Positions 53,115 through 63,587 of a stretch of DNA of 64,000 nucleotides are shown in pieces. This DNA comes from Nitrosospira sp. Nsp11. Its GTDB lineage: Bacteria; Pseudomonadota; Gammaproteobacteria; Burkholderiales; Nitrosomonadaceae. Where the stretch lies: positions 62,001-126,000 of the forward strand of contig NZ_FRBV01000003.1 of NCBI RefSeq assembly GCF_900142705.1, given 5' to 3'. Each line of letters starts with the position of its first letter. Positions within the stretch are counted from its first letter, which is position 1. The translations under genes and the position numbers were made by a program. The notes beneath the pieces were generated by a model. It was not told the origin of the DNA. It ran no database searches and saw only the letters and a program-made list of their open reading frames with translations.

Positions 53115-56100
53115 ATGACAAGATTCTTCATCACGCGACCTATTTTTGCGTCCGTAGTATCCATTATCATCGTACTTGCGGGGTTGGCAGCCGCGATGCA
53201 ATTGCCCATCGCACAGTATCCGCAAATTGCGCCGCCGACCGTGCTGATCACCGCGACCTTTCCAGGCGCCAGCGCCGATACCTTGGCTAAAACGGTCGCT
53301 GCACCGATTGAGGAGCAGTTAAGCGGTGTCGAAGATCTATTGTATTTCAGCTCCAGCGCCGATTCGAGCGGTACGCTGACAATAACCGTGACCTTCGAAG
53401 TCGGCACGGATGTCGATCAGGCAACTTTCAACGTAAGCAACCAGGTAAATATTGCTCTGCCGCGCTTACCGGAGGAAGTCCGCCGCACCGGCCTGATAAT
53501 ACAAAAGCGTTCCAACGACATTCTTCTGGTTTTTATGCTCGTCTCCAAGGAGAAGGGCAAGTACGACCCCCTGTATCTGAGCAATTATGCGACGCTTAAC
53601 GTGCTGGATGAGCTAAAACGCACCAAAGGAGTGGGTGACGCGATAGTTTTCGGGGGACAGGATTATTCCATGCGTATCTGGCTGCGCCCTGACCGCATGG
53701 CTCAATTAGGCGTTACTACCACGGATATTGCCGCAGCTATTCGATCTCAAAACGCTCAATATGCTGCGGGCAAGATAGGACAGGAACCTGCACCTGCGGA
53801 TCAGCAGCTGATTTATACCGTTAACGCCAAAGGCCGGCTGCTGGAACCTGAACAATTCGGCAATATTATCCTGCGGGCCGATGGGCCGCGCGGCGCACTT
53901 TATCTCAAGGATGTAGCCCGCATCGAACTGGGTGCGCAAAGTTACGATGTGCGCACTGCACTCAATGGCGAACCGGGCGCGGGCATTCCCATCTTCCTTC
54001 AGCCCGGTGCAAATGCGCTGGAGACGAAAGAAGCCCTCGTCGCCAAAATGGAGGAATTGAAGACTCATTTCCCTGAAGGAATGGATTATGTAGTGCCTTA
54101 CGATACCAGCCTGTTCGTTACAGCCTCGATCTGGGAGGTCATTAAAACGCTGGGCGAAGCGATGATACTGGTGATACTGGTTGTGTACCTTTTCCTGCAA
54201 AGCTGGCGCGCCACGCTCATTCCCCTTGTCGCGGTGCCGATCTCTCTCATTGGCTCGTTTGCGGGACTATGGTTGTTCGGCTTCTCCATCAACACGCTTA
54301 CGCTGTTTGCGATGGTGCTGTCTATCGGCATTGTGGTGGACGATGCGATAGTGGTGCTGGAAAATATCGAGCGCTTGATGGACGAGGAACAATTATCACC
54401 GATGAAAGCTGCCATCAAATCCATGGAGCAGGTTTCACGGGCCGTTGTAGCCATTGTATTAGTGCTGTGTGCAGTGTTTGTGCCTGTAGCCTTCATGGGC
54501 GGCATTGCCGGTGAGCTATATCGCCAGTTTGCCGTAACGGTTGCGGTAGCAGTGGTAATTTCCGGCATAGTAGCGTTGACGCTCACACCGGCGTTGTGTG
54601 CCATTATCCTGAAAACCACTCATGGAGAATCTGCATTCTTCAGAAAATTTAACGGTGGATTCCGGCACTTGACCAATTTCTATACCCACACGGTCAGCCT
54701 GACATTACATCACCCCATTATTGGTGCGCTCGTATTCGCAGGAATCGTCGGCGTGGCAATTTACCTGGGCAAAACGGTTCCCGAGAGTTTCGTGCCGCCT
54801 GAAGACCAAGGCTATGTGGTGGCCGCGACGATTCTGCCTGACGGCGCAACGCTGTCTCGAACAACCCAGACGGCTGAAGCCGTGCGCGCTGCCATTGCAG
54901 AAGACCCGGCAGTTTCCCACCAGTTTGTGGTCAACGGTTACGATCTTATCGGCGGCGGAAACAAGACAAGCTCGGCAACCATGTTCGTGACATTCAAAGA
55001 TTGGTCCGAAAGAATTGCCACTGCCGAGGATATCGTCAACAAGCTGTTCGGTATCGGCATGCAGCAGCCTGACGGCATCGCGATAGCATTTAATCCCCCT
55101 GCCATCCGGGGGTTGGGTACCGCAGGGGGGTTTGAAGTTTATGTGCAGGCCCGCGGCGGATCGGACCCCTTGCGATTGTCGGGGGTCGTGAGCAATCTCA
55201 TCGACGCATTGAACCAGGAACCGCGCCTCGCCGGCATCAATACTTTCTTCCGTCCCACAGTACCGCAATTTTTTATCGAAGTGGATGAGGCCAAGGCGAT
55301 TTCGCAGGGAGTATCAATTGCTGACCTGTATGCCACCTTGCAGAGTACTATGGGTTCGCTCTATATCAACGATTTTAACAAGTCCGGTCGCACCTATCGC
55401 GTACAACTGCAGGCAGAACCCCAATACCGTATGAAGCCGGAAGATCTCGGCAGAGTGTACGTGCGTTCCGAATCCGGTGCGATGGTGCCCATGTCGGCGC
55501 TGAGCACGATAAAAAGCATCGTCGGTGCGGAACAACTGGAGCGCTATAATGGTCTTCTTGCCGCTAAAATCATGGGAAGTGGCGCACCCGGCGTAAGCTC
55601 AGGTGACGCCATTAAACTCGTGGAAGAGATCGCGGCAAAAAACCTGCCGGATAATTATCAGATTAGCTGGACGGCACAGGCCTTCCAGGAGAAACGCACG
55701 GGTTCCGCAGCAACTCTCGCTTTCAGTTTTGCCATTATTATGGTATTTCTGATTCTGGCTGCGCAATTCGAAACCTGGGGATTGCCTCTGGCCGTTATCA
55801 TGGCCGTGCCCTTTGCGCTGACAGGTGCGCTTCTGGCGGTGCTGGTACGCGGGATGCCGAATGATATTTACTTTCAGGTTGGCTTGATTACACTTATAGG
55901 GCTGGCGGCAAAAAATGCAATCCTGATCGTGGAATTCGCCAGCCAGAAAATGAAAGAAGGAATGCCGGTTGCAGAAGCCGCGGTTGAAGCTGCACGGTTG
56001 CGTTTTCGCCCTATTGTCATGACTTCCATGGCTTTTGTGCTGGGGATCGTACCGCTGGTAATCGCGACCGGGGCCGGGGCCGCCGCACGCCGCTCAATGG

Positions 56101-56252
56101 GAACCGGCGTCTTTGGCGGCATGCTGCTTGCGACTTTTGTCGCAACCATATTCATTCCGTTATTCTTCACATGGCTTACTCGCAAAAACCCGGGAAAGTC
56201 GGCTGAAGATGTACAACATGTACAAGAGGAAAGGGCAAATGCGCCACTATAA
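53115..56252 (+). CDS. RND multidrug efflux pump (AcrB/MexB-like)
   Basis: This 1045-aa HAE1-type proton/drug antiporter starts with MTRFFITRPIFASVVSIIIVLAGLAAAMQLPIAQYPQIAPP. It has a twelve-membrane-segment layout with two large periplasmic loops. The proton-relay Asp pair is in GIVVDDAIVVLENIERLM, and the second-half motif is GLAAKNAILIVEFA. Length and sequence match the AcrB group. It follows the adaptor by 12 nt and overlaps the channel gene by 14 nt. Confidence 0.96.
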   Translation: MTRFFITRPIFASVVSIIIVLAGLAAAMQLPIAQYPQIAPPTVLITATFPGASADTLAKTVAAPIEEQLSGVEDLLYFSSSADSSGTLTITVTFEVGTDVDQATFNVSNQVNIALPRLPEEVRRTGLIIQKRSNDILLVFMLVSKEKGKYDPLYLSNYATLNVLDELKRTKGVGDAIVFGGQDYSMRIWLRPDRMAQLGVTTTDIAAAIRSQNAQYAAGKIGQEPAPADQQLIYTVNAKGRLLEPEQFGNIILRADGPRGALYLKDVARIELGAQSYDVRTALNGEPGAGIPIFLQPGANALETKEALVAKMEELKTHFPEGMDYVVPYDTSLFVTASIWEVIKTLGEAMILVILVVYLFLQSWRATLIPLVAVPISLIGSFAGLWLFGFSINTLTLFAMVLSIGIVVDDAIVVLENIERLMDEEQLSPMKAAIKSMEQVSRAVVAIVLVLCAVFVPVAFMGGIAGELYRQFAVTVAVAVVISGIVALTLTPALCAIILKTTHGESAFFRKFNGGFRHLTNFYTHTVSLTLHHPIIGALVFAGIVGVAIYLGKTVPESFVPPEDQGYVVAATILPDGATLSRTTQTAEAVRAAIAEDPAVSHQFVVNGYDLIGGGNKTSSATMFVTFKDWSERIATAEDIVNKLFGIGMQQPDGIAIAFNPPAIRGLGTAGGFEVYVQARGGSDPLRLSGVVSNLIDALNQEPRLAGINTFFRPTVPQFFIEVDEAKAISQGVSIADLYATLQSTMGSLYINDFNKSGRTYRVQLQAEPQYRMKPEDLGRVYVRSESGAMVPMSALSTIKSIVGAEQLERYNGLLAAKIMGSGAPGVSSGDAIKLVEEIAAKNLPDNYQISWTAQAFQEKRTGSAATLAFSFAIIMVFLILAAQFETWGLPLAVIMAVPFALTGALLAVLVRGMPNDIYFQVGLITLIGLAAKNAILIVEFASQKMKEGMPVAEAAVEAARLRFRPIVMTSMAFVLGIVPLVIATGAGAAARRSMGTGVFGGMLLATFVATIFIPLFFTWLTRKNPGKSAEDVQHVQEERANAPL

Positions 56253-57636
56253 TGCATGGGTCAGAATACTGTTCTTACTCCCGATCCTGGTCGTGACCTC
56301 TTGCGCCATGGGGCCCGACTATGTCCGTCCCCATATCGACACCGCTGACAGGTTTCGCATGGCTGAAAATGAAGGGCACTCCATTGCCAATCTGCCATGG
56401 TGGGAGTTGCTTCACGATGATGTACTTCAACAGCTTATCCGGCAGGCTTTAGCGGAAAATAAAGATCTCAAGCAGGCCGTGGCAAGCGTTGAGGAACTCG
56501 AGGCCCGCAGCGCAATCAGCCGTTTTGACCTGCTCCCGAAGCTCGAATACAACATCAACGCGCCTGCATTCGGCACTCTCGGTGGATTCCTTTTCCCCGG
56601 ATTTCCCACACCGTACAGCTACTTCGCACAAAATAACGTGGCTTGGGAAATAGATGTCTGGGGCAGGCTCCGCCGCGCCAACGAAGCCACTCGTGCCGAC
56701 TTGATGTCGCGCGAAGAAAATCGCCGGGCCGTTGTCCTCACACTGGTGAGCTCGGTAGCACAATCCTATTTCGATCTTTTGCAATTCGACATGCAGTTGG
56801 GCATTGCGCAAAACGCACTGCGGTCTTGGGAAGAATCGGTCGCCCTCTCCCGGGCACAACTACGCGGCGGCGTCATCTCGAGACTTGATCTGGATCAGTT
56901 CGAGGCAGAACGGGCCAACGCGGCAACGCGCGTGGCGGAGATCGAGCGTCAAATGGTTCAAAAAGAGAATGAGCTGAGCGTATTGCTGGGCAAGAATCCA
57001 GTACCGATCGGTCGGGGGATTGCATTGACAGAGCAACTGTTGCCGCCCGTGGTGCCGGCCGGCCTTCCCTCGGAGCTTTTGCAGCGGCGCCCCGATATCC
57101 TGCAAGCAGAACAGACGCTGGCAGCAGCAACCGCCAGGATTGGAATGGCCAAAGCGGCGCGGTTTCCCAGAATTTCGATCACCGGTTTTCTGGGCGTGGC
57201 CAGTCCGGCATTGTCCAAGCTGCTTGTTACGGGAAGCGAATTTGGAGCGGCGGGCGTCGGCTTGGCAGGCCCATTGCTGAATCCGCAAAGCCTGGGGTTC
57301 GAACAGCGGGCAACTGAGGCTCAGGCAAGGCAGGTGTTGGCCAAATACGAGCAGACCATTCTTGTGGCCTTCAAGGAGGTTGAAGATGCCCTAGTGGCTG
57401 TTCGTACGTTCAATGATCAACGTACGGCGCAGCAGGAACAGGTCGAGGCATTGCGCTCGGCTTTGCGTGTGGCTGACCTTCGCTATAAGGGAGGCATTAC
57501 CAGCTATGTGGACGTGCTTCTTGCCGAGCGCAATCTGTTCGATGCCGAGTTTGGGCTCTCGGCAACACGCCGTATGCATCTGGTGTCTGTCATTCAGCTA
57601 TATAAGGCCTTGGGCGGAGGATGGTTGCCATCGTAA
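56239..57636 (+). CDS. Outer-membrane efflux channel (OprM/NodT family)
   Basis: This 465-aa outer-membrane factor is a lipoprotein (signal ending LVVTSC). It has the duplicated OEP domain: DYVRPHIDTADRF, ALAENKDLKQAVASVEELEARSAISRFDLLPKLEYN and later RRPDILQAEQTLAAATARIGMAKAARFPRISITGFLG. The ATG at 56239 has AGAGGAAAGGG upstream and lies inside the end of the pump gene. It closes a MexAB-OprM-like operon. Confidence 0.94.
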   Translation: MRHYNAWVRILFLLPILVVTSCAMGPDYVRPHIDTADRFRMAENEGHSIANLPWWELLHDDVLQQLIRQALAENKDLKQAVASVEELEARSAISRFDLLPKLEYNINAPAFGTLGGFLFPGFPTPYSYFAQNNVAWEIDVWGRLRRANEATRADLMSREENRRAVVLTLVSSVAQSYFDLLQFDMQLGIAQNALRSWEESVALSRAQLRGGVISRLDLDQFEAERANAATRVAEIERQMVQKENELSVLLGKNPVPIGRGIALTEQLLPPVVPAGLPSELLQRRPDILQAEQTLAAATARIGMAKAARFPRISITGFLGVASPALSKLLVTGSEFGAAGVGLAGPLLNPQSLGFEQRATEAQARQVLAKYEQTILVAFKEVEDALVAVRTFNDQRTAQQEQVEALRSALRVADLRYKGGITSYVDVLLAERNLFDAEFGLSATRRMHLVSVIQLYKALGGGWLPS

Positions 57637-58129
57637 ACGAGCATCACGATACCATTTAGCCCCGGCCAGCAATGTTACCTGTCCTTCAGTTCTTGACGTA
57701 TTTTCTTTGTACCCGGTCTTTTTGCAAGACTTGCAAGGTTTGACGTTTAAGCACCGGCCAGACGTATCCTCATGTACCAGTACCCTTCGCAAGCTTCGCT
57801 ACGTTTTTATATTGCTTCACTGGCCTGCTGCGGATCACTCATAATGGAAGAAGCAAGGAAGCGCTTAGTTTTTTAATTTGCTGGCAGTTCGTACTTCATA
57901 GCGAATTGCGGCTGAGGCGCGGCGGGAATCAAGAGCAGCAGGCGGAAACAATACGACATTCATAGCCCATGGCCTCCCGCTATGTGTCAGTCGTGGTCTC
58001 AACCGAAACCGCAATACGAATATCGATTATCGACTACCCAGAGCTGAATTTCCGGCAAAACCCAATCGCCGGTAATACGATCCCTGGGGAACCTGTCTTT
58101 TATCCGGGGCAACCCGAGAGCCGGGGTAT
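57637..58129 (+). other. Spacer between RND operons, nothing recognised
   Basis: This is a stretch of about 490 bp with no supported gene. It should hold the end of the first operon and the promoter of the second. No TetR or LysR regulator gene and no strong palindrome were seen, so control of the second pump is unclear. Confidence 0.4.
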
Positions 58130-59368
58130 ATGAATCTGCTAACTCAGCGGTTAATAGAAGTAGTCATCCGGGATGGAACCCTCGTTATTCGCATGAGCGT
58201 GGGATTACTCCTGATTCTCCTCGCCGCGTGCTCTGAGAAATCAGCGCCACCCTCAGCCCAGCCTGCCCCTGAAGTGGAAGTCATTACCGTAACCACACAA
58301 ACGATTCCGGACGAGCCGGAGTTTATCGGACGAACAGAGGCCTTCCGCCCCGTGGAAATTCGGCCACAGGTTACCGGTATCATTCAAAAAATATTTTTTA
58401 CCGAAGGCCGGAATATTCGCAAAGGTGAACAGTTATATCTCATTGACCCTGTTCCCTTTAAAGCTGTTTATCTCAGTGCCAACGCTCGCGTGGCCCAGAC
58501 TCAGGCGCGACTTGTCCAGGCGGAGCAGGATCTGGTCCGTGTGAGGCCCCTTCTTGAGGAACAGGCTGTCAGCAGAAAAAATGTCGACGATGCCGTGGCC
58601 GAGACGCTGGCGGCCAAAGCCGCGCTGGAAGCCGCGCGAAGCGACCTGGTGAAGGCGAAATTCGATATGGATAATACCCTGATCACGGCGCCGGTAAGCG
58701 GCCGAGTCGGCCGTAGCCAGTTCTACGAAGGAAGGCTGGTCTCCGCGCAGACCACCCTTCTTACGACTATCGATCAATTGGACCCCATGTACGTCAACGT
58801 AAGCGTCCCGGAAAGCTATCTCCTGCGGCGGCGTCGCGATCTTGCCGAGCACAGGATCGAGAGACCGGACATTTTTCAGCTGCGGGGTGTGATGACCTTT
58901 TCGGATGGGAGCGTATATCCAGGAGAAGGCCTGCTTGATTTCGCCGATGTCAACCTGCGGACCGAGACAGGGATGCTACAGACGCGGTTCACATTTCCTA
59001 ATCCCGAAGGGGGCTTCGCGCCGGGGCAGTCCTACTTTTATCCGGGGCAGTTCGTCAAGATTCGCCTCAAGGGGTATATCCGGCCCGATGCGATCCTCAT
59101 CCCGCAGCGAGCCGTTCAACAAATGCCTACCGGATCGTTTGTCTACGTGATCGGCGAGGGCGGCAAGGCGGAGCTTCGTCCTGTTCAAGCTAGCTTGTGG
59201 TATGAAAACGAGTGGTTGATCGACGATGGCCTTCAGCCAGGGGAACGGGTGGTGGTGGAAGGTTTTCATCGGGTCCGGCCAGGGGCTCAGGTGACCGCTG
59301 TCCCATTCCAGGGTGGAAAGACTCCCAATAGTCTTCCGGAGGAAAAACCCACGCAGAACGCATCATGA
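58130..59368 (+). CDS. Second RND periplasmic adaptor
   Basis: This 412-aa membrane-fusion lipoprotein has the lipobox LLAAC in SVGLLLILLAACSEK. The lipoyl-like half is RPVEIRPQVTGIIQKIFFTEGRNIRKGEQLYLIDP. A coiled coil follows (RVAQTQARLVQAEQDLVRV and KAALEAARSDLVKAKFDMDN), then TLITAPVSGRVGRSQFYEGRLV. The ATG at 58130 gives a long n-region; an ATG at 58193 would start just before the hydrophobic core. The stop overlaps the next gene as ATGA. It is clearly paralogous to the first adaptor. Confidence 0.92.
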   Translation: MNLLTQRLIEVVIRDGTLVIRMSVGLLLILLAACSEKSAPPSAQPAPEVEVITVTTQTIPDEPEFIGRTEAFRPVEIRPQVTGIIQKIFFTEGRNIRKGEQLYLIDPVPFKAVYLSANARVAQTQARLVQAEQDLVRVRPLLEEQAVSRKNVDDAVAETLAAKAALEAARSDLVKAKFDMDNTLITAPVSGRVGRSQFYEGRLVSAQTTLLTTIDQLDPMYVNVSVPESYLLRRRRDLAEHRIERPDIFQLRGVMTFSDGSVYPGEGLLDFADVNLRTETGMLQTRFTFPNPEGGFAPGQSYFYPGQFVKIRLKGYIRPDAILIPQRAVQQMPTGSFVYVIGEGGKAELRPVQASLWYENEWLIDDGLQPGERVVVEGFHRVRPGAQVTAVPFQGGKTPNSLPEEKPTQNAS

Positions 59369-62300
59369 GTTCCCATTTTTTTATTGATCGTCCAATTTTT
59401 GCCTCGGTCCTGTCCATCATTATTGTGGTGCTGGGCCTGGTGTCTTTGCAAAAGCTCCCGATAGCGCAATTTCCGCAAATCACGCCACCTATGGTGCAGA
59501 TCGATGCGGATTATCCCGGCGCAAGCGCGGAAGTTGTCGCAGAAGCCGTGGCGCGGCCGATCGAGGTACAGCTTCCCGGTATCGACAATCTCCTCTACTA
59601 CGACTCCACCAGTACGAATGATGGGCACATGACGATGAGGCTCACGTTCGAGATTGGCACTGACGTGGATATCGCGCAGGTCCAGACCCAGAACAGGCAA
59701 CGCCTTGCCGAACCCCAGTTGCCCGATGAAGTCATCCGCCAGGGTGTAACCGTAAAAAAGACGTCGCCGGATTTGCTGGCGGTCATCATGTTGACCTCGA
59801 CCGATCCCAGGCATGAGACTGTTTTTCTCTCGAACTATGCCCTGCTTCGCGTTCTCGACAACGTCAAACGAATCCCGGGTGTCGGCGACGCCATCATCTT
59901 CGGTGCGCAAAATTATTCGATGCGGTTGATCCTCAATCCTGTCCGAATGGCGCAACTCGATATCACGCCGACCGAAGTTGCGGCCGTGGTCCGCGAGCAG
60001 AATCGCGATTTCCCCGCCGGGAGGATAGGCCGCGAACCTACGCCCAAAGGCACCGAACTCACTATTCCCGTCATTACACGTGGCCGAATGAGCGAGGTCA
60101 AGGAATTCGAGGATATGATCGTTCGAGCGTATCCGGACGGTTCCATGGTCCGGATGAGGGATATCGCGCGGGTGGAACTCGGTGCTCAATCGTATGACCT
60201 CGAAGGGCGATGGAACGGGCAGCCCAATGCGTTCCTGCTGACCTTTCTCTCCCCGGGCGCCAATGCGCTCGAGACCGTCAAACACGTTCGCCAGGAAGTG
60301 GAAAAGCTGTCGAGAAGTTTTCCGGCAGGCGTGTCCTACGATATTCCCTATGACACGACCACATTCATTGATGTCTCCATCAAGGAAGTGGTGAAAACCC
60401 TTATTGAAGCCACGCTCCTGGTCATCCTGGTCGTCTTTCTTTTTCTTCAGAGCTGGCGTGCGACGCTCATCCCGGCCGTCGCCGTTCCAATTTCCCTCAT
60501 CGGAACCCTGGCCGGGATGGAAGCGCTGGGATTCTCGATTAATACGCTGACTCTGTTCGGCATGGTTCTTGCAATCGGCATCGTCGTGGACGATGCCATC
60601 GTCGTGGTGGAGAATGTCGAGCGGCATATGACCAAGGGAGGCCTGTCCCCCAGGGATGCAGCCAAAAAAGCCATGGATGAAGTAACAGGGCCGGTGATTG
60701 CAATTGTCCTTGTACTGGCTGCCGTATTTGTTCCGGTCGCTTTTTTAGGCGGTATCACCGGTGAGCTGTATAAACAGTTTGCCATCACCATTGCCCTGTC
60801 TGTCGCCATTTCCGGGTTCGTGGCGCTAACGCTCAGCCCCGCGCTTTGCGCGCTGGTTCTCAAGCCGGGCCATGACTCCGCCAACAAGTTCTGGAATATT
60901 TTCAACCAGTCGTTTGACTGGCTACAGAGCCGTTACGTTGGAACCGTCGGGATGATTCTGAAGCGATCCTTGATTGCCCTGGCCATCTTCGGAGCCCTGG
61001 CAATCGTCATCCTCGGGCTGTTCAAGACCATTCCAGGTAGTTTCCTTCCGGAAGAAGATCAAGGCTATTTTATTACCATCGTCCAACTGCCGGAGGGCGC
61101 CTCCAAGACACGAACAATCGAAGTCTTGAAAAAGATAGAACGCTATTTCATGGCGAATCCGGCGGTCCATTCAACGGATGTCCTGGCGGGCCAGAATTTT
61201 GTGTTCGGCACGCGGGGCACGAATCAAGCAACGATGTTCGTGCCGCTGCAACATTGGGATACACGCACCAATCCCAGCGATCAGGTCCCGGGTCTTATCG
61301 CGGCGGCTTTCGGGGAATTTGCCAAAATTCCCGAAGCCTTGATTCTTGCATTTAATGCGCCCTCTATCCCGGGTCTTGGTTCCACAGGAGGTTTTTCGCT
61401 TCAATTGCAAGACCCCAGCGGTGGCGATTTTACGGAGTTCGCCGCTGTCGCTCAGGAGTTTGTAACCAAGGCGGTGGAATATCCGGCGATCGCGGCTGCC
61501 AATACGAATTTTCGCGTGAGCACCCCGCGGTTGTATGCCCAGGTAGACCGCGAGCGGGCTAAAGCACTGGGCGTGCCCATTTCTGAAGTCTTCGATACCA
61601 TGCAGGCTTATTTCGGAAATCTGTATGTAAACGATTTTGTGAAATTCGGTCGCGTCTACCGGGTGCAAACAGAGGCGCTACCGGAGTATCGTTCCCGCCC
61701 GGACGATATCAGCAAGGTATATGTGCGCGCCCAGAATGGGACGGAACATACCATGATCCCGCTGGACTCGGTCGTGTCCACCGAATTCAGCAGCGGCCCG
61801 GATCCGGTTACGCATTTCAACGGATTCAATACCGCACTCGTGCTGGGCGGCGCCGCGCCGGGATACAGCTCGGGGCAGGCGCTGGAAGCGCTGGAACAAG
61901 CAGCAAATGAGATTCTGATACCGCGCGGCTATACAATCGACTGGAGCGGGATATCTTTTCAGGAGCAGAAGGCTGGAGGACAGTCCATCATGGTGTTTGC
62001 CTTCGCTCTGCTCATGGTCTTTCTGGTACTGGCTGCCTTGTACGAAAGCTGGTCTGTTCCCTTCGCAGTCATTCTTGCGATACCTTTCGGTGTTCTGGGC
62101 GCACTGCTGGCTATATGGACTCGTGGGTTAACGAATGACATCTATTTTCAAATCGGGTTGATAACGCTGATCGGCCTAACGGCAAAAAATGCAATCCTGA
62201 TTGTTGAATTTGCGAACCAACGCTACGCCGAGGGCGTGCCACTGATCGATGCCGCGCTCGAAGCGGCACGGCTTCGTTTTCGGCCTATCATCATGACCTC

Positions 62301-62538
62301 CATGGCCTTCATCCTGGGTGTGTTTCCCCTTGTGGTTGCGTCCGGGGCAGGAGCGGCGAGCCGGAATTCCATCGGGACGGGCGTGTTTGGCGGTATGCTG
62401 GCTGCCACATTCCTGGCCATTTTTTTTGTACCGCTCTTTTTTGTCATGATCGGCAAGATCGCTCGGCGAGGCAAGCGACTAACAGCCGAGCCTCAGCAAA
62501 TTCCGGTTGGCGATTTGTCTTCTGAAGAAAAACCATAG
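59365..62538 (+). CDS. Second RND efflux pump (HAE1 family)
   Basis: This 1057-aa pump starts MSSHFFIDRPIFASVLSIIIVVLGLVSLQKLPIAQFPQITPPMV. The proton-relay segment is GIVVDDAIVVVENVERHM, and the second-half motif is GLTAKNAILIVEFANQRY. Helix-rich segments and two large periplasmic loops follow the family plan. It overlaps the adaptor by 4 nt. No outer-membrane channel follows, so it may share the OprM-like channel encoded upstream. Confidence 0.95.
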   Translation: MSSHFFIDRPIFASVLSIIIVVLGLVSLQKLPIAQFPQITPPMVQIDADYPGASAEVVAEAVARPIEVQLPGIDNLLYYDSTSTNDGHMTMRLTFEIGTDVDIAQVQTQNRQRLAEPQLPDEVIRQGVTVKKTSPDLLAVIMLTSTDPRHETVFLSNYALLRVLDNVKRIPGVGDAIIFGAQNYSMRLILNPVRMAQLDITPTEVAAVVREQNRDFPAGRIGREPTPKGTELTIPVITRGRMSEVKEFEDMIVRAYPDGSMVRMRDIARVELGAQSYDLEGRWNGQPNAFLLTFLSPGANALETVKHVRQEVEKLSRSFPAGVSYDIPYDTTTFIDVSIKEVVKTLIEATLLVILVVFLFLQSWRATLIPAVAVPISLIGTLAGMEALGFSINTLTLFGMVLAIGIVVDDAIVVVENVERHMTKGGLSPRDAAKKAMDEVTGPVIAIVLVLAAVFVPVAFLGGITGELYKQFAITIALSVAISGFVALTLSPALCALVLKPGHDSANKFWNIFNQSFDWLQSRYVGTVGMILKRSLIALAIFGALAIVILGLFKTIPGSFLPEEDQGYFITIVQLPEGASKTRTIEVLKKIERYFMANPAVHSTDVLAGQNFVFGTRGTNQATMFVPLQHWDTRTNPSDQVPGLIAAAFGEFAKIPEALILAFNAPSIPGLGSTGGFSLQLQDPSGGDFTEFAAVAQEFVTKAVEYPAIAAANTNFRVSTPRLYAQVDRERAKALGVPISEVFDTMQAYFGNLYVNDFVKFGRVYRVQTEALPEYRSRPDDISKVYVRAQNGTEHTMIPLDSVVSTEFSSGPDPVTHFNGFNTALVLGGAAPGYSSGQALEALEQAANEILIPRGYTIDWSGISFQEQKAGGQSIMVFAFALLMVFLVLAALYESWSVPFAVILAIPFGVLGALLAIWTRGLTNDIYFQIGLITLIGLTAKNAILIVEFANQRYAEGVPLIDAALEAARLRFRPIIMTSMAFILGVFPLVVASGAGAASRNSIGTGVFGGMLAATFLAIFFVPLFFVMIGKIARRGKRLTAEPQQIPVGDLSSEEKP

Positions 62539-62599
62539 CGGCTATGCGATCAGCACAAATGTTGGCTGCCGAAATCAGCCGTCTCGGTCGTAACAAGGT

Positions 62600-62640
62600 G
62601 AATAACAGGACGCTTCTTTAATCCTTTGCTCCTGTTATTC
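62600..62640. terminator. Hairpin between convergent RND pump and cbbR
   Basis: GAATAACAGGA (62600-62610) pairs exactly with TCCTGTTATTC (62630-62640) around a 19-nt loop. It overlaps the last codons and stop of cbbR. No T-run is seen on either side, so its role as a two-way terminator is tentative. Confidence 0.45.
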
Positions 62641-63541
62641 CCGGCATCAGCGCCGGCGCCTCCTTCAACAAGAATTCCCTGAATGCTTGCGCTACGCTTG
62701 AAAGCCGTTTGTTTTTTCGGTGTACCACATGCCAATGGCGAATGATTGGAAAATCCTGCACATCCAGAATCGAGAGACGCTTTGTCTCCAATTCCAGCTC
62801 GGCCGTATGCAACGACATGATGCCCAGCCCCATCCCCGCTTGTACTGCCTGCTTGATCGCCTCGCTGGTATCCGTTTCCATCCCCCGGTTAATGGCAATA
62901 TGGTGCGCCGCAAAAAAACGTTCCATCGCACCGCGCGTGCCCGAACCGGGCTCACGCACGAGGAAAGTTTCCCGCTCCAGCCGTTTTACGGGAATACGGC
63001 GCTTTTTGCACAAGGGGTGATTCGGGGGAGCAATGACCACCAGTGGATTTTCCATAAAAGATTCCGTGGCGATATCCAGATCATCCGGTGGCTGCCCCAT
63101 GATGGCCATATCGACCACGTTGTCGGATAATTGCTTCAAAACCGTTTCCCGGTTGGCGACATTCAGGCTGACAGTAACGCCGCTATAGCGCTGGCAAAAC
63201 CTGGCGAGCAGGTGCGGGGCAAAATAATTGGCGGTGCTTACCACCGCGATATTCAGTTTGCCTCGCTCCAGACCCTTCAATTCATCGAGCGCCAGCTCCA
63301 TATCGGCCAGTTGTTGGGAGATTGCGCGGCTGTAATGATAAAGTTCGCGCCCCGCATCCGTCAGATAGATTTTCTTACCCATCTGTTCGAACAGCGGCAG
63401 ACCGATACTTTGCTCCAGCTGCTTGATCTGCATCGAAACCGCGGGTTGGGTCAGGAAGAGGCTTTCAGCCGCGCGCGAAAAACTCAGGTAGCTGGCAACG
63501 GACTCAAAAACCTTTAATTGCCTCAGAGTAAGATGTAGCAT
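62618..63541 (-). CDS. cbbR: LysR-family RuBisCO operon activator
   Basis: This 307-aa LysR regulator has an N-terminal HTH (LTLRQLKVFESVASYLSFSRAAESLFLTQPAVSMQIKQLEQSIGLPLFEQMGK). The C-terminal effector domain contains VVSTANYFAPHLLARF, typical of CbbR. It lies divergent from cbbL with 142 bp between. CbbR proteins sense metabolites such as RuBP or NADPH and activate the cbb genes. Identification rests on both motifs and position. Confidence 0.93.
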   Translation of the reverse strand: MLHLTLRQLKVFESVASYLSFSRAAESLFLTQPAVSMQIKQLEQSIGLPLFEQMGKKIYLTDAGRELYHYSRAISQQLADMELALDELKGLERGKLNIAVVSTANYFAPHLLARFCQRYSGVTVSLNVANRETVLKQLSDNVVDMAIMGQPPDDLDIATESFMENPLVVIAPPNHPLCKKRRIPVKRLERETFLVREPGSGTRGAMERFFAAHHIAINRGMETDTSEAIKQAVQAGMGLGIMSLHTAELELETKRLSILDVQDFPIIRHWHVVHRKNKRLSSVAQAFREFLLKEAPALMPGITGAKD

Positions 63542-63587
63542 GGTCGTTTTGCCGGGGTCGATTTTGAGGAATCATATAAGATAAAGA

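Noticed and set aside
59287-60627. 446-codon minus-strand frame antisense to the second RND pump
   Set aside because: Its His/Arg/Asp-rich, low-hydrophobic composition is that of an antisense shadow. The plus strand has a full, motif-complete pump gene.
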